Shown here: positions 49,016-60,724 of the stretch, piece after piece | How the letters are laid out: every line of letters starts with the position of its first letter | Position numbering within the stretch: position 1 is the first letter of the stretch | NCBI RefSeq assembly: GCF_029168945.1 | Contig: NC_083604.1 | Location: forward strand, 45,317,686-45,381,685 | Direction of reading: 5' to 3' | From: Cannabis sativa | Taxonomy: Eukaryota > Streptophyta > Magnoliopsida > Rosales > Cannabaceae | Length of the DNA: 64,000 bases | The notes under the pieces: generated by a model | Databases searched by the model: none | Told to the model about the DNA's origin: nothing | The model's input: the letters and a program-made list of their open reading frames with translations, nothing else | Translations under genes and position numbers: made by a program

Positions 49016-52000
49016 TTTGACAAAACAGGATACTACAAAATAATAGAAATCAACAAATAGAAATTAATAATGGTTTAACACAAAATCAATTCAGAAATTA
49101 TAGGAACATAGCAAGTAGGAATGATATGAGAAAATACTTAAAAAATTCAATCCTAAATAATTTCCAAGGTTTTCAACAAACTGATATCAGTGTCCCGTTT
49201 AGGCGAGAGTCAAAGCTACCATCCATTGAATAGAGTTGTCAGCTCATCTAAAATGTTAAACATTCTAGCAACCTTTTATTCGATCAAGATTGGAATCCAG
49301 CGTTGTCCCGTTTAGGCGAGAGTCAACGCCATTCTATCTCATGAGCTTCTACCATTGTTTCGCAATTTGCAAGTCAAATATGGTCGTCACCATTAGGGTG
49401 ATCTATACCATATAAAACACTTACAAACCACTTATCATGCGAGATTAAACGATGCGAAATTGCTAATGAACGTTCCTCCATTAGGGAGGATTACTCACTA
49501 AAACAAACGCAGTGTAAAACCCACAATGGAGATCGAATATCTTAATAATAATAAAGCTCATTCTTTAAAATGTATTTTCTTTATTATTCTAATAAATAAA
49601 TTCTCATTAAATTCAAAATTAAGAATTAAAATTCAAAAAAATAAGAATTTAATATAATATTTATAAAATTATACTTAGATGGTGATTGAAATAAAATTAA
49701 TTATTTCCATCTTAGTAGTAATCTTAAATATAAATATTAAGGAAATTAATTTAAGTTGAATTAAATTAAATAATTAGCAACTTAAAAATTTCCTTTGAGA
49801 ATATATTTATTGAGTTCGAAAATTTAAAGTATATAAAAGAAATATACTATTTTCGAAAATAATAAAATTAGAAAAGAAATACTTCAAGCAAAAATATCAC
49901 TTATCTAGATTTTCTTTTGACTAATTAATTCAATTTCTAATATTATATATATATATATTTTAAATTCATTTATTTTAAATTAATCAATTAAATGAAAAAT
50001 TATTGATTGTAGTTGGTCCAAGAATTAATTAAAATAAATAATTAATTTACAACTCAATCTATTTTTCAAAATAAAAAATTCGAAAATATTGCATAAATAA
50101 AATGCAATTTTCGAAATTGATTAATAAAATAAAGAAATATATATATTTTGAAAATTATTTAAATTTAAGTTGAAAAATTAAATTTCAACTTAAAAATAAT
50201 TTTCTATTTAATTAAGTGTCATGAAAAATCAATAAATATTTAAGTATCATGATGAAAATCAACTTATATATTTAGATTTTTCAAGTTAATTAAATGTATT
50301 AAATTCAAGAAATAATAATTAAGTGTAGAGAAGGCTTAATTATTTATTTCTAGTTTAATACTAGGAAAAATATACTTAATAAAATTTTACTAAAATTAAT
50401 TATTTAAATAATTAATTTTACAAAGTATAATATTTTCCTATTTAAATATTAGAAATAATAAGTAGTCTAAAAATTACTATCTAGAAAATATCTTATTTGA
50501 CTAAGTATCTTTTCAAAAATTTGAAAAATATCTAATTTAAGTTATATAGAAAAAAATCTAAAACTTAAATAATTTGAAATTTATATTTAATTAAATATCA
50601 AAAATTAAGTTATAACCACTTAATTTGAAGATATCTTTTAAGTTATTATTCGAAAAGATATTAACCTAAAAAATATCTAAAATATTCCATTTTAAGTTAA
50701 TATTCGAAAAGATATTAACTTAAAAAATATCTTAAGAATCTTTAATAACTAATGCCTAGGATTCCTCAACTTGATTTAAAATTTAAATCAAATATTCAAA
50801 TTTAAGTTAGATAAGAAAAATCAGTTGATATAACTGATTTATAACTTAAATATGAATATTTAATTAAACAAGCTCCAGAAAGAATCTAGTTAGTTAAAAT
50901 TCTATATTTAATTAAATACAAGAAAAATACAAATAGTTTGTCTAGAAATAATATCTAAAACTAAAAGTGTTTTTCTTAAAATTAACTTTAAAATATTAAA
51001 ATGAAAATAAATTTCATATATTTTAAAAGTTAATGATGTTGCTAATTCAATTTTATTAGGTCAAACTAATATAATTAACCTAGTGCAGTTATTCAAATCA
51101 TGCAAATGGGCCTTCACAATTGGGGTAGTTCATGTGAGGGGGTGCTGGGTTCAATATGTCGTACCCACTTCTATGGCTCCCAACTCTCACACAAGGCCCA
51201 AAAGAGAGGAATTTAACCTTAAAATAAATAACTGTTATTAATTGAATAGGTCCAATAACTAAATGGACCTAAATAAAATCTATCATGGTGTGACATTTTA
51301 TTTAGCAACAACCTATATGCATCTATATTAAAACAAAATAAACATATAGGCTCACACATGCACACTTTGGATGGATCCTATCATGTTGCTAGGTCATACA
51401 CAGATGAAAGAAGATTGTAAAATTTACCTGTTACAAATTATTAATTTGACCAAGGGAGCCATCAGATCATTAGACCTGGCAAAAAGTAACCATGGCTATT
51501 TGCAATCAAGTAATAATAGGTTTTGAAAACTTACATACAAGCTAAAACCACATACTCATGTAACAAGGTTAGCTGGATAGTTGGAAGTAGGATTTATTTA
51601 ATTTTAAATAAATAAATTTCGAAATTAATAATTAAAAAAAATATTTAATTAAAAAAATAAATTAATTTTTCGAAAAAAAATATTTAATTTTCGAAATTAA
51701 AAAAAATTAATTTAAATTTCGAAATTATTTTTTTAAAAAAAATATTTAAAATTAAACCTACAATTTTGAAAAATTAGGTTTCAACTAACCTAAATGTCAT
51801 TTCAAAATTTGCTAACTACTTTTAAAAATTAAATGTTATTTTATAAATAAAAATTAGAAAAGATAAATTAAATATCTTTTTCAGATTTTAAATTTAATTT
51901 AAATAAATAAAATAACAAAATTTAAAAGTTAGCAAAATATCTTTCATCTATTTAAAATTACATGATTATAATTATCTTATTTTAAATTTAAATAAGGTCA

Positions 52001-52615
52001 AAATATTAAAAAAGATTTAATTTTAAAAAATATATATATAAAACATGACCTTAAATTTAAAAATAAGATAAGATATAATCAAATTTAAAAATAAGATAGA
52101 TAATTAAGCCATAAGATAGATATTTACTGATTTCAAATTCAAATTACACTAATATCTTGAATTAAATTTAAAAAATATTAAATTAATTCATAATGATAAT
52201 TAGAATTGAATTAGGAATAGTAAATCTATTAATACAAAACTACACAAAAAATCGGAAGTTAATTCCATAAAAAAGTATGAAAAATCGAAGAAAAACGAAA
52301 AAATTGTGAGCTGTACGCACAGTTTTCGCGATCGCAGGAAAATTTCAGCACAGCCCTGATTTTTTCAAATCTTCAAAAATTCATAACTAATTCAAATAAA
52401 ATCAAAATTGAGTTCTGTAAAAGGGTAACTTGCTTAATTTTTTCCATACTATCCAATAAAAATAATTTCAGAAACAAAATCGCAATTATTTTTCACGAAA
52501 ATTTACAAACATCAATCAATCATCAAATAACACTCAATACAACATGATACCATCCAAAAACAAACAAACAATCGTTTTAAAGTCCAAATTTCATGCAAGT
52601 AAATCAATTACCATG
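49016..52615 (-). other. E9 untranslated leader
   Basis: AT-rich, no credible frame. Minus-strand landmarks: TTGACTCTCGCCTA twice (near 49191-49212 and 49304-49325), CCTCC/GGAGG hairpin at 49475-49489, CACC/GGTG hairpin near 49388-49400, the covarying TAGGTCC / GGACCTA hairpin (51247-51271), and the CGATCGCAGG block near 52330. It has a single leader module, followed directly by gag. Confidence 0.74.
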
Positions 52616-52627
52616 GCTCTGAGGCCA
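52616..52627 (-). promoter_or_regulatory. E9 primer-binding site (TGGCCTCAGAGC)
   Basis: Two bases inside the 5' LTR end on the minus strand; same variant as in E10. Confidence 0.8.
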
Positions 52628-52629
52628 GT

Positions 52630-54538
52630 TGTTGGAAAATTATTTTACCAGGATCTTAGATCTACTCACAAGTATGTTGTTTAAACACGCTAAATATGAA
52701 CTTTCTAAAACGATAAATTAAACACATATAAAGTTAAGAAAACCTTACATTGATGCAGCAGAATTAATGTCTCCTTCCACTCAGATCTCTAACCCTTGAA
52801 TGCTTTCTGTAGCAGGGTATAATCAAGATCTGAGCCCGGATGTCCTTCTTCTTCAAGTTTGATCCTTCACAGTCTTCCAATCTATGATTAAGTTACTGCT
52901 TACTGTGTGTGGGCACTTACTCTTTCACTAGGGTCACGAAATTGATGAAGGGAAAAGAGAGGGATGATTTTAGCCAGGTATAGAAAGTGGGGAAGACTCA
53001 GTTTTTTTGAAGAGAGAAATTTCTGTCAGATTACTAATGAAAGCATATTTTGTGATTGAGCCATCACTTTCTATTTATAGGCAACTACTAGGTTTAGGTT
53101 ATGAATTATTTTGCATTAAAATAATGAAAATATTAATTTGAAATCCCACATTAAGTGGCCGGCCATGGTGTTGTATTGGGCCTCACTTGATTTTGCAGTT
53201 TTATCAAATTTTATCTCTATTTTCTCAAAAACGCCAATTTTTCAATTCTAACCTTTTAAATGCCAAAACTAATTATTTAATAACTAAAATAGATTATTAA
53301 ATAATATTGTCATTTAATTTAATTATTAATTAGACATATAAAGTCCATTAATAAATAAATAAACCTAGAAACTCTTTTCTTTACAATTTCACCCCTGCTT
53401 AGTGAAAATTCATAAAATTAGACATAGTCTAACTTTAGAATTATAATTGATCAATCACGAATCGATTAATGAGTCTTACAAGCAGAATGTTCTCAACTAG
53501 AATGGGGACCATGGATCTATATGCTGAGCTTCCAATAAGTGAACCAAATTTACCAAGTAAATTTCTACTTATTAATTCTTCGTTGAATCCACTCTTAGAA
53601 CTTGGAATTGCACTCTCAGACTTATATAGAGCATATTGTATGTTCCACAATATCAATATGCTATCTCATTTAACCATTGTTATAATCTTATTGTGATTTA
53701 AAGATCCTCTATATAGATGATCTACATCGAGATGGGATTTCTTTACCGTTCTCACTCCTCAATGTATTTTGCCCCTTAAAACACTTAGCTACCTGTAAAT
53801 GGTGTTTAGTGATCTAATAATTAGTCAGTTAAACAAGAGCTCATCCATTTACTTATATTTGCTAAGCTCGAAGGGAATCATCACTTGACTTCTATACACC
53901 AGTAGAAGCTATAGATTCCATATTTATGTTCAGCACTCCCACTCAATCATACTATCATGTTCCCAAAATATACGTATCACCCTGACCCAAAAGTAGGCTT
54001 AACTAATAAATCAAAGAACATGAATAGCACTCCTGAGTTGAGCCTAAGCATATCAGGATTTAGATTCTTTTAATCTTAAGATCAACTACTGATATTGACT
54101 TGGAAAGATATGTATAACAGTAAGTTTGTAATATCTTAACTTAGTTGCAATATCGGTCCAGTCCAATGTATACTCCATACATTCGAAACTAGTATACTTT
54201 ACTAATGTCCTGGAAAGAACATAACACTTACTCGAAGTGTAAGTACACATCATCGCTGATTATCACATTAGTGTAAACCCAATAACACTGATGAAACAGG
54301 GACCAAGACTTTTGATTCATATGATCACAATCACATTCCACTGTGTTGACGATACTGTAATTGTGAATAAACATATGATCTGGATTTAACTGATTTTGTG
54401 TGTATGAATGTAATAGACATATTAAACATATTAAACCATTAGCATGTCAAATTCATGCAAACATCAATCACTTCTAATTTCTTATATTGATAACTAATCA
54501 GATTGTAAAGAGTTTTATTTAGGGCATAAAACCCAACA
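52630..54538 (-). repeat. E9 5' LTR (1909 bp)
   Basis: Minus-strand ends TGTTGGGTTTTATGCCC and TTTTCCAACA. About 25-30 differences from the 3' LTR by eye, for example GCAGCGG against GCAGCAG and GATTTCGGCC against GATTTTAGCC. Confidence 0.94.
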
Positions 54539-57243
54539 CACTCAAGGTTCGAAATTTAATGGTGAAGAAGAAGACTTAAAGTGGCGGCTAGGTTAAGGAG
54601 AGAAGGCACTCAATTTTTCTAAAGAAAAGATGTGTCTTTTTCTGAAGCCATCACTACCTATTTATAGCAAACCACTAGGGTAGGGTTAGAATTATTTTGC
54701 ATTAAAATAATGATGAAACCCTATAATAGTGGCCGGCCATGTAAGTGGATAATGGGCCCCACTTTTGCAATTTGTTGTTTTATCATTTCTGCATCTCATT
54801 TTCTCAAAAACGCCAATTTTTCATTTTAACCATTTAAATGCCAATTCTAATTATTTAATAACTAAAAATTAATTATTAAATAATAATGTCATTTAATATA
54901 TTTATTAATTAGACTAATCAAAGTCTCTTAATTAACAAATGTACCCTAGAAACTTTTTCTTCACAATTTTGCCCTTGCTTAGTGAAAATTCATAAACAAG
55001 ACATAGACTAATTTTAGAATTATAATTTATTAACTAGAATCAATTAACTGAGTCTTACAAGCAGTATGGTCTCAACTAGTATGAAGACCATGGGCCTATA
55101 TAACCGAGCTTCCAATAAGCAGATCAAGAATTTACTAAGTAAATCCACTGACTTATTATTTCCTTGTTGCATCCACTCTTGGAACTTAGAATTGCACTCT
55201 CAGTCATATAGAACGCTCTATATGTTCTACGATATAGATACGCTATAAATTATCCATTGTTATAATCCCAATAATCAATGATCCTCTATAGATGACCTAC
55301 ATTGCATAGGGATAAAATTACCGTTACACCCTTTCAATGTATTTTATCCTTAAAACACTTGAACACTTATAAATGATATTTTAGTGAATTAATATAATCA
55401 CTAAAATGAGATCTCAACCATTTTATCTCTATTTAGAAAGCTCGAAAGAAATCATCGTTTCACTTCTAAATACCTATAGAAGCTATAGATTCCATATCTA
55501 TGATTAGCACTCCCACTCAATTGTACTATCATGTTCCAAAATGTACGTATCACCCTGACCTGAAAGTAGGCTTAACTAACAAATCAAAGAACATGAATAA
55601 TACTCTTGAGATCGAACCTAATCATGTCAGGATTAAGATCATTTGATCTAGGATCAACTAGGTGATATTGAATTGAATAGACATTACGGTAAATTTAACA
55701 TATCTAATCAAAGTTCAATATCGGTCCCATCCAATGTATACTCCATACATCCGATACTGGTAAACTTTGCCAATGCCCTGGAAAGGACATACCACTTATC
55801 TAAGGTGTAAGAATACCTATCGATGATTGTCATGCCAGTCTAATTCAAGTGAACTGACAAATCAGGGAATTAAAACTTTCAACATATAAACATGATTATA
55901 TTCCACTGTGCTGACGACACTATAATCATTAATAAATAAATATGTTCTGGACTTAATAGAATTTATACATTATATATATAATCATGAAATAAATCATGTG
56001 AACCATGCAACATAAAATGTTGTTTCTGATCTTTATTAATTAGTAAATCTGATTATATTGAAATGGGTTTTATTTAGGGCATAAATCCCAACAAATCCCC
56101 CTATATGGTTTAATGACTACACGGAGATGAAGAAGAAATAGAGGCCTTCTTCGACGTTTGATCCCCTGGCGCCACCGGATGAATGATTGTTGGATACTTT
56201 CCGAAAGTGGTGTTCTGGACTCATTCCCAACCACCGGCTTCAGGATTTGAAAAGTTGTGATTACGGTCCATCGTTCTTTTGGAAGCTGTTGACACTACAG
56301 GAATGGCTTATAGATGACATAAGTAAACTAATTTATAATTTTACTATACTTTATAAGTGAACTAATCTACAATTAATATATTTTGTTGTCTAACTGCTTT
56401 CTCTAACCTTTATATGCAGCATATAGATGCAGCAGTCCATATGTTGAGGAGGCAACACTTCGACTATCTATTGACATTTCTACAGAAGGGTATCATTCTC
56501 TCTACATATGTTACCAGCATGATCAGCAGTGCATGGACAAATCACAAGGGTCCCAGGAGAAACTTTGTTTGGGAGAATTATATCCTAGAGTATAGCAGAG
56601 GTGTTCATCAGGTATTGTTTTAGTAAGATTTTAAATGTTGAACTATGATTATAAGTTTATTATGGTTTGTTAATTGTTTAGCTTTTCTCCATAATTACAG
56701 GCCCATTTCTTTTCAAGATGGGGGGTAATGAGTTCATTTACTTCATTTTGCATCTTCCCGACCATAATCACTGGGTTACTGTTGAAGTTGACATAGAGTT
56801 GTGGAAAATTAACGTGTACGACTATGATCCCAGCATTTATCATTGGACCGCCATGGCACCCATCTTTAAGACTTGAGAAGAACTGTTGCCCTCACTAATC
56901 CATGCAACCGGGGATTTTCCACATAATAACCAGATCTTCGCGTTAACTACGAAGGAGATCAACGTGCTCTCGAATATGCATGCGAGTCGAGCCACTCATG
57001 ACTTAGTTCCGAAGGCAACAATAAGGTACATAGCAATAAAAAAGTACTATAGTATTAAAATATGCTTTACATTGTACTAACTTTATATTTTATGTTGCAT
57101 TTAGTGGTGATTGTGGCGTTTATTGCATTGAGTATGTGGAGCATCTCATGATGCAACGTGGATTAGCTGATGTCACGCAGGGCTGGATGAAGATGTTTCG
57201 TGAACGGTGGTGCGTTGATTTGTTTTACCAGAATTTTGGTTGA

Positions 57244-57493
57244 ATGTATGTGTAATTAACGTGTACATTGTATATTTTTTGTAATTGAAAATACAGTTAT
57301 ATATTTTGTATACTTAAAAATATTTCTTTTCGTATTTAGTCTAATTTAGATAATTTAAAATACAGAGTTACATAATTGCTCACAATATTGTCTTTGATTC
57401 ACAACAAAAAATTATCAACCTCAACCTTATTTTAAAGCAGTTTTGAATAACAAATACAGAACGTGTTATTAAAACTAATAAGTAGACTACGCC
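57244..57493. other. Convergent 3' region between the two MULE genes
   Basis: AT-rich 250 bp between the stop of the Ulp1-like gene and that of the transposase gene. No frame or repeat is seen; it would hold both 3' UTRs. Confidence 0.6.
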
Positions 57494-60071
57494 TCAAATG
57501 CGGGCTTTGCATGTTGCTCTGTTGTGGCCTGAACTGCCACAAAGGCTGTAGTTTCGAGGTACAGTTTCTTTTTTATCACCAGACGGGAAACGATTCTCCC
57601 GTCTTCTTCTAGTGTTGCTTTTCCTTGGACGACCTATTGGTTTCTTTTCCACAGGTACCCCAACTTTCATATTCTTGATATGTTCTGGGAGAACCCAATC
57701 ATCCTCGTCACCAGCAAGATTGATGGTATCATCGTAAATCTTCCTCCACATTTCTTTCGAATAATAAGGTGAGCAAAGCGTGTACACACTTGTATTCGTT
57801 TTTAATGTCGCGGCACATGCATGTAGGCAAGGGAGTTTCAATAACGTAAACACGCCTCAGGTGCATGTTCTTTCAACTAGCTTCACATCACCACCTCTTT
57901 CATTGTTAGGTCCCCTACCAATGTTATACAAATTGGCTCCATTTCGTTGGACGCGCTTGAACCTTGAATTTTCATGAATTTTTGCCAATTCTTTTTCAAA
58001 GAGCGTGGCCAAAGGGGTTGTACATTTGTCTGCATTTTTGAGGTGATCAACGAACCAACATTGTAGTGTGAACTTGATAAATTCAACCAAAGTAGTTATT
58101 GGATATTTCTTGAACTCTTCTGTAACACTGTTGAAGCTTTCGGCAGCATTGCTGGTCATGATGTTGTATATATCACCCAAACAATAAGGGTGAGCCCACT
58201 TCTCAAACCCTATACTCTCCACATATGCAACAATGGCTGAATTCATCTTTCTAAGCTTCTCGAACTCTCTATCACATTCATTTTTCGACCATGATTAAGC
58301 AACATTATATATTTGGTTGTGAAAAGCATCAGTCTTGAACTTGGAGTTCACGTTCATAACAATGTGGTGATAGCATGCACAGTGGACTGTTTCGGGAAAA
58401 ACGAGTTCAACAGCATGATCAATGCTTTGATGCCTATCTGACACAAACACTAAGTTCTCAACCACGCCAATTGCTACCCTCAACTTCTGTAAGAAATACG
58501 TCCAAGAGTCGTTATTCTCACTGTCAACGATACCATAAGCAATCGACAACAATTGGTTGTTCGCATCGTATGCCTCAACAACTAACATCATACTGCCATA
58601 CTTTGTCTTCAATAAGGTGCCATCGATACTCAAAATAGGACGACACAAAGTAAATCCCCTTCTACATGCACCGAGTGATATAAAACAATACTTAAACCGC
58701 TCTTCCTCTAAATACAGGTCAGTAATGGTACCTGGATTCTTCTGCTCCACCATGTACAAGTATCCAGGAAGCTTCATGTGTGAAAACTCAGGCGTAACCC
58801 TAGCATACGTAAGTTCCATCTCCCTGCACCTCCATGCCTTCACATAACTCATTTGGATACCATAGTTGTCAGACATGTCCCTCTGTATGTCTTTAGCCTT
58901 GTACTTAGTTCCATCTTGGGTGTACTTCCCCTTAATAAGGTGGCCAACCACCCATGGTGTTGCTTGACGGTGATCTGAACGTCTCGCATTCAGGTTACAT
59001 GTGTGTTCGTTGTGAAATACAGTGACCTTGAAGTTGTCACAATGCATCTTCTTCCTCCCCCTCAATCTCCATTTACAATTTGGAGCCTTGCATGTAACGT
59101 ACAACACATCAGGGGATGACTTCTTCACCATCCACTCAAAATTGTTATTAAGTGCAAACCTACCCACCACTTGTCTCAGTTCTTCCTTGTTTTCATAAAA
59201 ATTACCAAGCTCTATCACCCTTGCTTCCTTACTTTGTAAACAAGTAGTTAGCTCATGATTTTCCATTATATCTTCCTTTGTCCACATAGGAGCTTTGAAC
59301 TTGGTACAAACTTTAAAAGAGGAGAACATTGAGAAGGTTACATGACGAGAAGGAGCATGTTCTTTGGTTTTGCCTTGTCGACTACTGGTAGTTCTAGGTG
59401 TAGTGCGATTTTCATTACGGGGTTGTCGTTCTCGCTGTGTACCATGGTTGCTCGGTACACACTCTAACTCAAGGAACGTCCCGCTACGGCTTCATCGGCT
59501 GCCAAATCATGTTCATCATCCATATTCAAATCTACAATAGGATCGTTATTGTAGAAGGTAGTATCGAACTCCTCAAACTGATCAAATCCTGTCGCTTCTT
59601 ACTGTTGATCTACATTGGTCGGAACCTCTACATTGGTCAGAACCTCCTCATTCACACCAATCCCAACATCTATTTTGGGAACAAAAGGCCCTACCACACT
59701 CTGAGGGAGAGGATTAGTAGGCGGCATAGGCTTCGAATTCCTAACTTTTCTCACCTTGGTCACGAATAATGGCATAAACTCTGTGTTTGACATTGTTACC
59801 CTCATCTCTAAGAACGTTCTCAGTTGGTGTTCTTTCTTAATAACCTCTGGCAGAACCATTTGTCCCTTCATGTACAAGGAACAAATCTCCAATTTTAAAT
59901 CATACGCCAAAGGATCAACCTCCAACTCTTCATATAAAATTTGGCACATTTGTTGTAGGGTTGTGGCAGTTCTAACTGTCAACGTCATACTGTCTTCTGC
60001 TTTGTAAACCCAATTATAACCCTCAACACACCAAACACCATCGTACGGTACAACAAGAAACACAGTCAATC
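57494..60071 (-). pseudogene. Mutator-like (MULE) transposase, recently inactivated
   Basis: Domains in order on the minus strand: N-terminal PB1-like region (LTVFLVVPYDGVW... about 60069-59780); MuDR-type zinc finger in the 344-residue block starting at 59329 (Cys80, Cys85, His109, Cys111); DDE core with Asp236 (SIDGT) and Asp298 (VSDRH), then Glu in SNAAESFN; a SWIM segment (CT...LPCLHACA) near 57860-57800; and a C-terminal CCHC knuckle whose first Cys is Tyr. Lesions are few: in-frame TAA at 59599, a one- or two-base shift near 59470, TAA at 58295 and TGA at 57857 (at a SWIM Cys codon). A good acceptor (TTGAAATTGCAG) at 60072 implies an upstream exon; ATGG|GTAAGT at 61574-61565 would supply it and join in frame. 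It probably once cut and pasted this element. Confidence 0.88.
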
Positions 60072-60126
60072 CTGCAATTTCAAACAAAAAAATGTGAGTA
60101 TAGGAAAAAATAACAAAACATAACAA

Positions 60127-60548
60127 ATATCGACATCCTATCGATACCCCATCGACATTATGTCGATAAAAACATCGACAATTTGGTTTGCACTGCATAT
60201 CGATAAACTATCGACACACCATCGACATACTATCGATATAGACTCCACAATGCACTTAGCATGTCAGACACGTGGATAATGGTAATTAATCTTCTCAACT
60301 ATCGACAAGCTATCGACATTGTATCGATATTCACTCGATAAATACACATTGCATGCGTTTTACTTGTACAGTTACACATTTAATGTTAATTAATTTTTCC
60401 TACATTCCCAACAACTATTCCCAACCGCCAAATTGCATGTCAGACACGTATACTATCGATAAGCTATCGACATAACGTCAACATCATATCGATAATATGT
60501 ATGCCGATTTTTTTGATTTACGTTTTATCGACATAGTATCGATAATTA
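60127..60548. repeat. TCGA-core repeat array, left of the small gene
   Basis: About fifteen to eighteen copies of TATCGACAT / TATCGATA-like words, many spaced 10-14 bp apart, in clusters at 60127-60240, 60299-60340, 60446-60500 and 60526-60548. The core is self-complementary. Function unknown; dense short repeats of this kind are often transposase-binding subterminal repeats. Confidence 0.8.
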
Positions 60549-60620
60549 CACACTTCATGCATTGCACTTGTACAGTTACACATTTAATGGCTATTAATTT
60601 TTTCTACATTCCCAACATGT
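60346..60620 (+). repeat. Diverged direct repeat, 204-bp period
   Basis: A ~65-bp segment with TTGTACAGTTACACATTTAA at about 60364 recurs at about 60568, both followed by AATT, a T-run and CTACATTCCCAAC. The second copy leads straight into the TATA box of the small gene. Confidence 0.75.
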
Positions 60621-60629
60621 ATACTGCTC

Positions 60630-60637
60630 TATAAAAG
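60630..60637 (+). promoter_or_regulatory. TATA box upstream of the small gene
   Basis: TATAAAAG, 95 bp before the ATG at 60725, a normal plant spacing for a short 5' UTR. Confidence 0.6.
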
Positions 60638-60724
60638 CAAATCCCTTTCTAATTCATAAGTGTTCTTCTCTTATACTTAAAAATTAAAGGCAAATTTCTC
60701 TTATACTTCTCTTAAGTTCTAAAT

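Larger units (their letters stand above)
34456..54538 (-). mobile_element. E9: complete minus-strand copia-type element with intact gag, TSD CACTC, split by E10
   Basis: LTRs 34456-35330 + 45465-46498 and 52630-54538, both 1909 bp and about 98-99% identical by eye; primer site 52616-52627; purine tract 46499-46511; CACTC at 34451-34455 and 54539-54543. Without E10 it is about 9.95 kb. It has a 3.6-kb leader, an uninterrupted gag frame and almost no pol. It represents a different LTR subfamily (start TGTTGGGTTTTATGCCCTAA, then CTCTTTACAATCTG) shared with E12. Confidence 0.95.
25837..56093 (-). mobile_element. E8: complete minus-strand copia-type element, TSD AATCC, split by E9
   Basis: LTRs 25837-27689 and 34138-34455 + 54544-56093; purine tract 27690-27702; primer site 34125-34135; AATCC at 25832-25836 and 56094-56098. 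Without E9 it is about 10.2 kb. Structure mirrors E6: long leader, no gag, broken pol remnant. Its two LTRs differ by several small indels and many substitutions, in keeping with its outermost place among E8, E9 and E10. It sits in an exon of the MULE Ulp1-like gene. Confidence 0.93.
34138..56093 (-). repeat. E8 5' LTR, split by E9
   Basis: Parts 34138-34455 and 54544-56093, joined through the CACTC duplication, give about 1868 bp. Minus-strand ends are TGTTGGGATTTATGCCC (56093) and AATATTTCCAACA (34138). TATAAATA is at 54659-54666 on the minus strand. Confidence 0.92.
25796..57243 (+). pseudogene. Ulp1-like (C48) cysteine protease of the MULE, interrupted by E8
   Basis: Exon parts: 25796-25836, then 56099-56318, 56420-56611, 56701-57025 and 57105-57243 (stop TGA). 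The frame reads RPAWVKCVKRKRNP and continues across the AATCC duplication with PIWFNDYTEM. Motifs: WLIDD | HIDAAVHMLRR, catalytic His in DHNHWVTVEVD, Asp in NVYDYDPS and Cys in SGDCGVYCIEYVEHL. Introns end in AG; the second and third have GT donors, and the third joins ATA-AG to T-GGT in frame. Lesions besides E8: TAG at about 56136, TGA in place of a likely Trp codon near 56191, donor GTAAGT now ATAAGT at 56319, a one-base shortfall in the G-run at 56720-56725, and TGA near 56875. The usual helper Gln before GDCG is not apparent. De-SUMOylating-type activity is typical of the family but lost here. Confidence 0.82.

Noticed and set aside
57857..58297. Stop codons in the transposase as programmed readthrough
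   Set aside because: There are three stops plus a frameshift, and one stop replaces a SWIM cysteine; simple decay fits better.
58375..58847. Plus-strand frames opposite the MULE transposase (also at 59437 and 59756)
   Set aside because: Antisense shadows of the transposase frame with no domain of their own.
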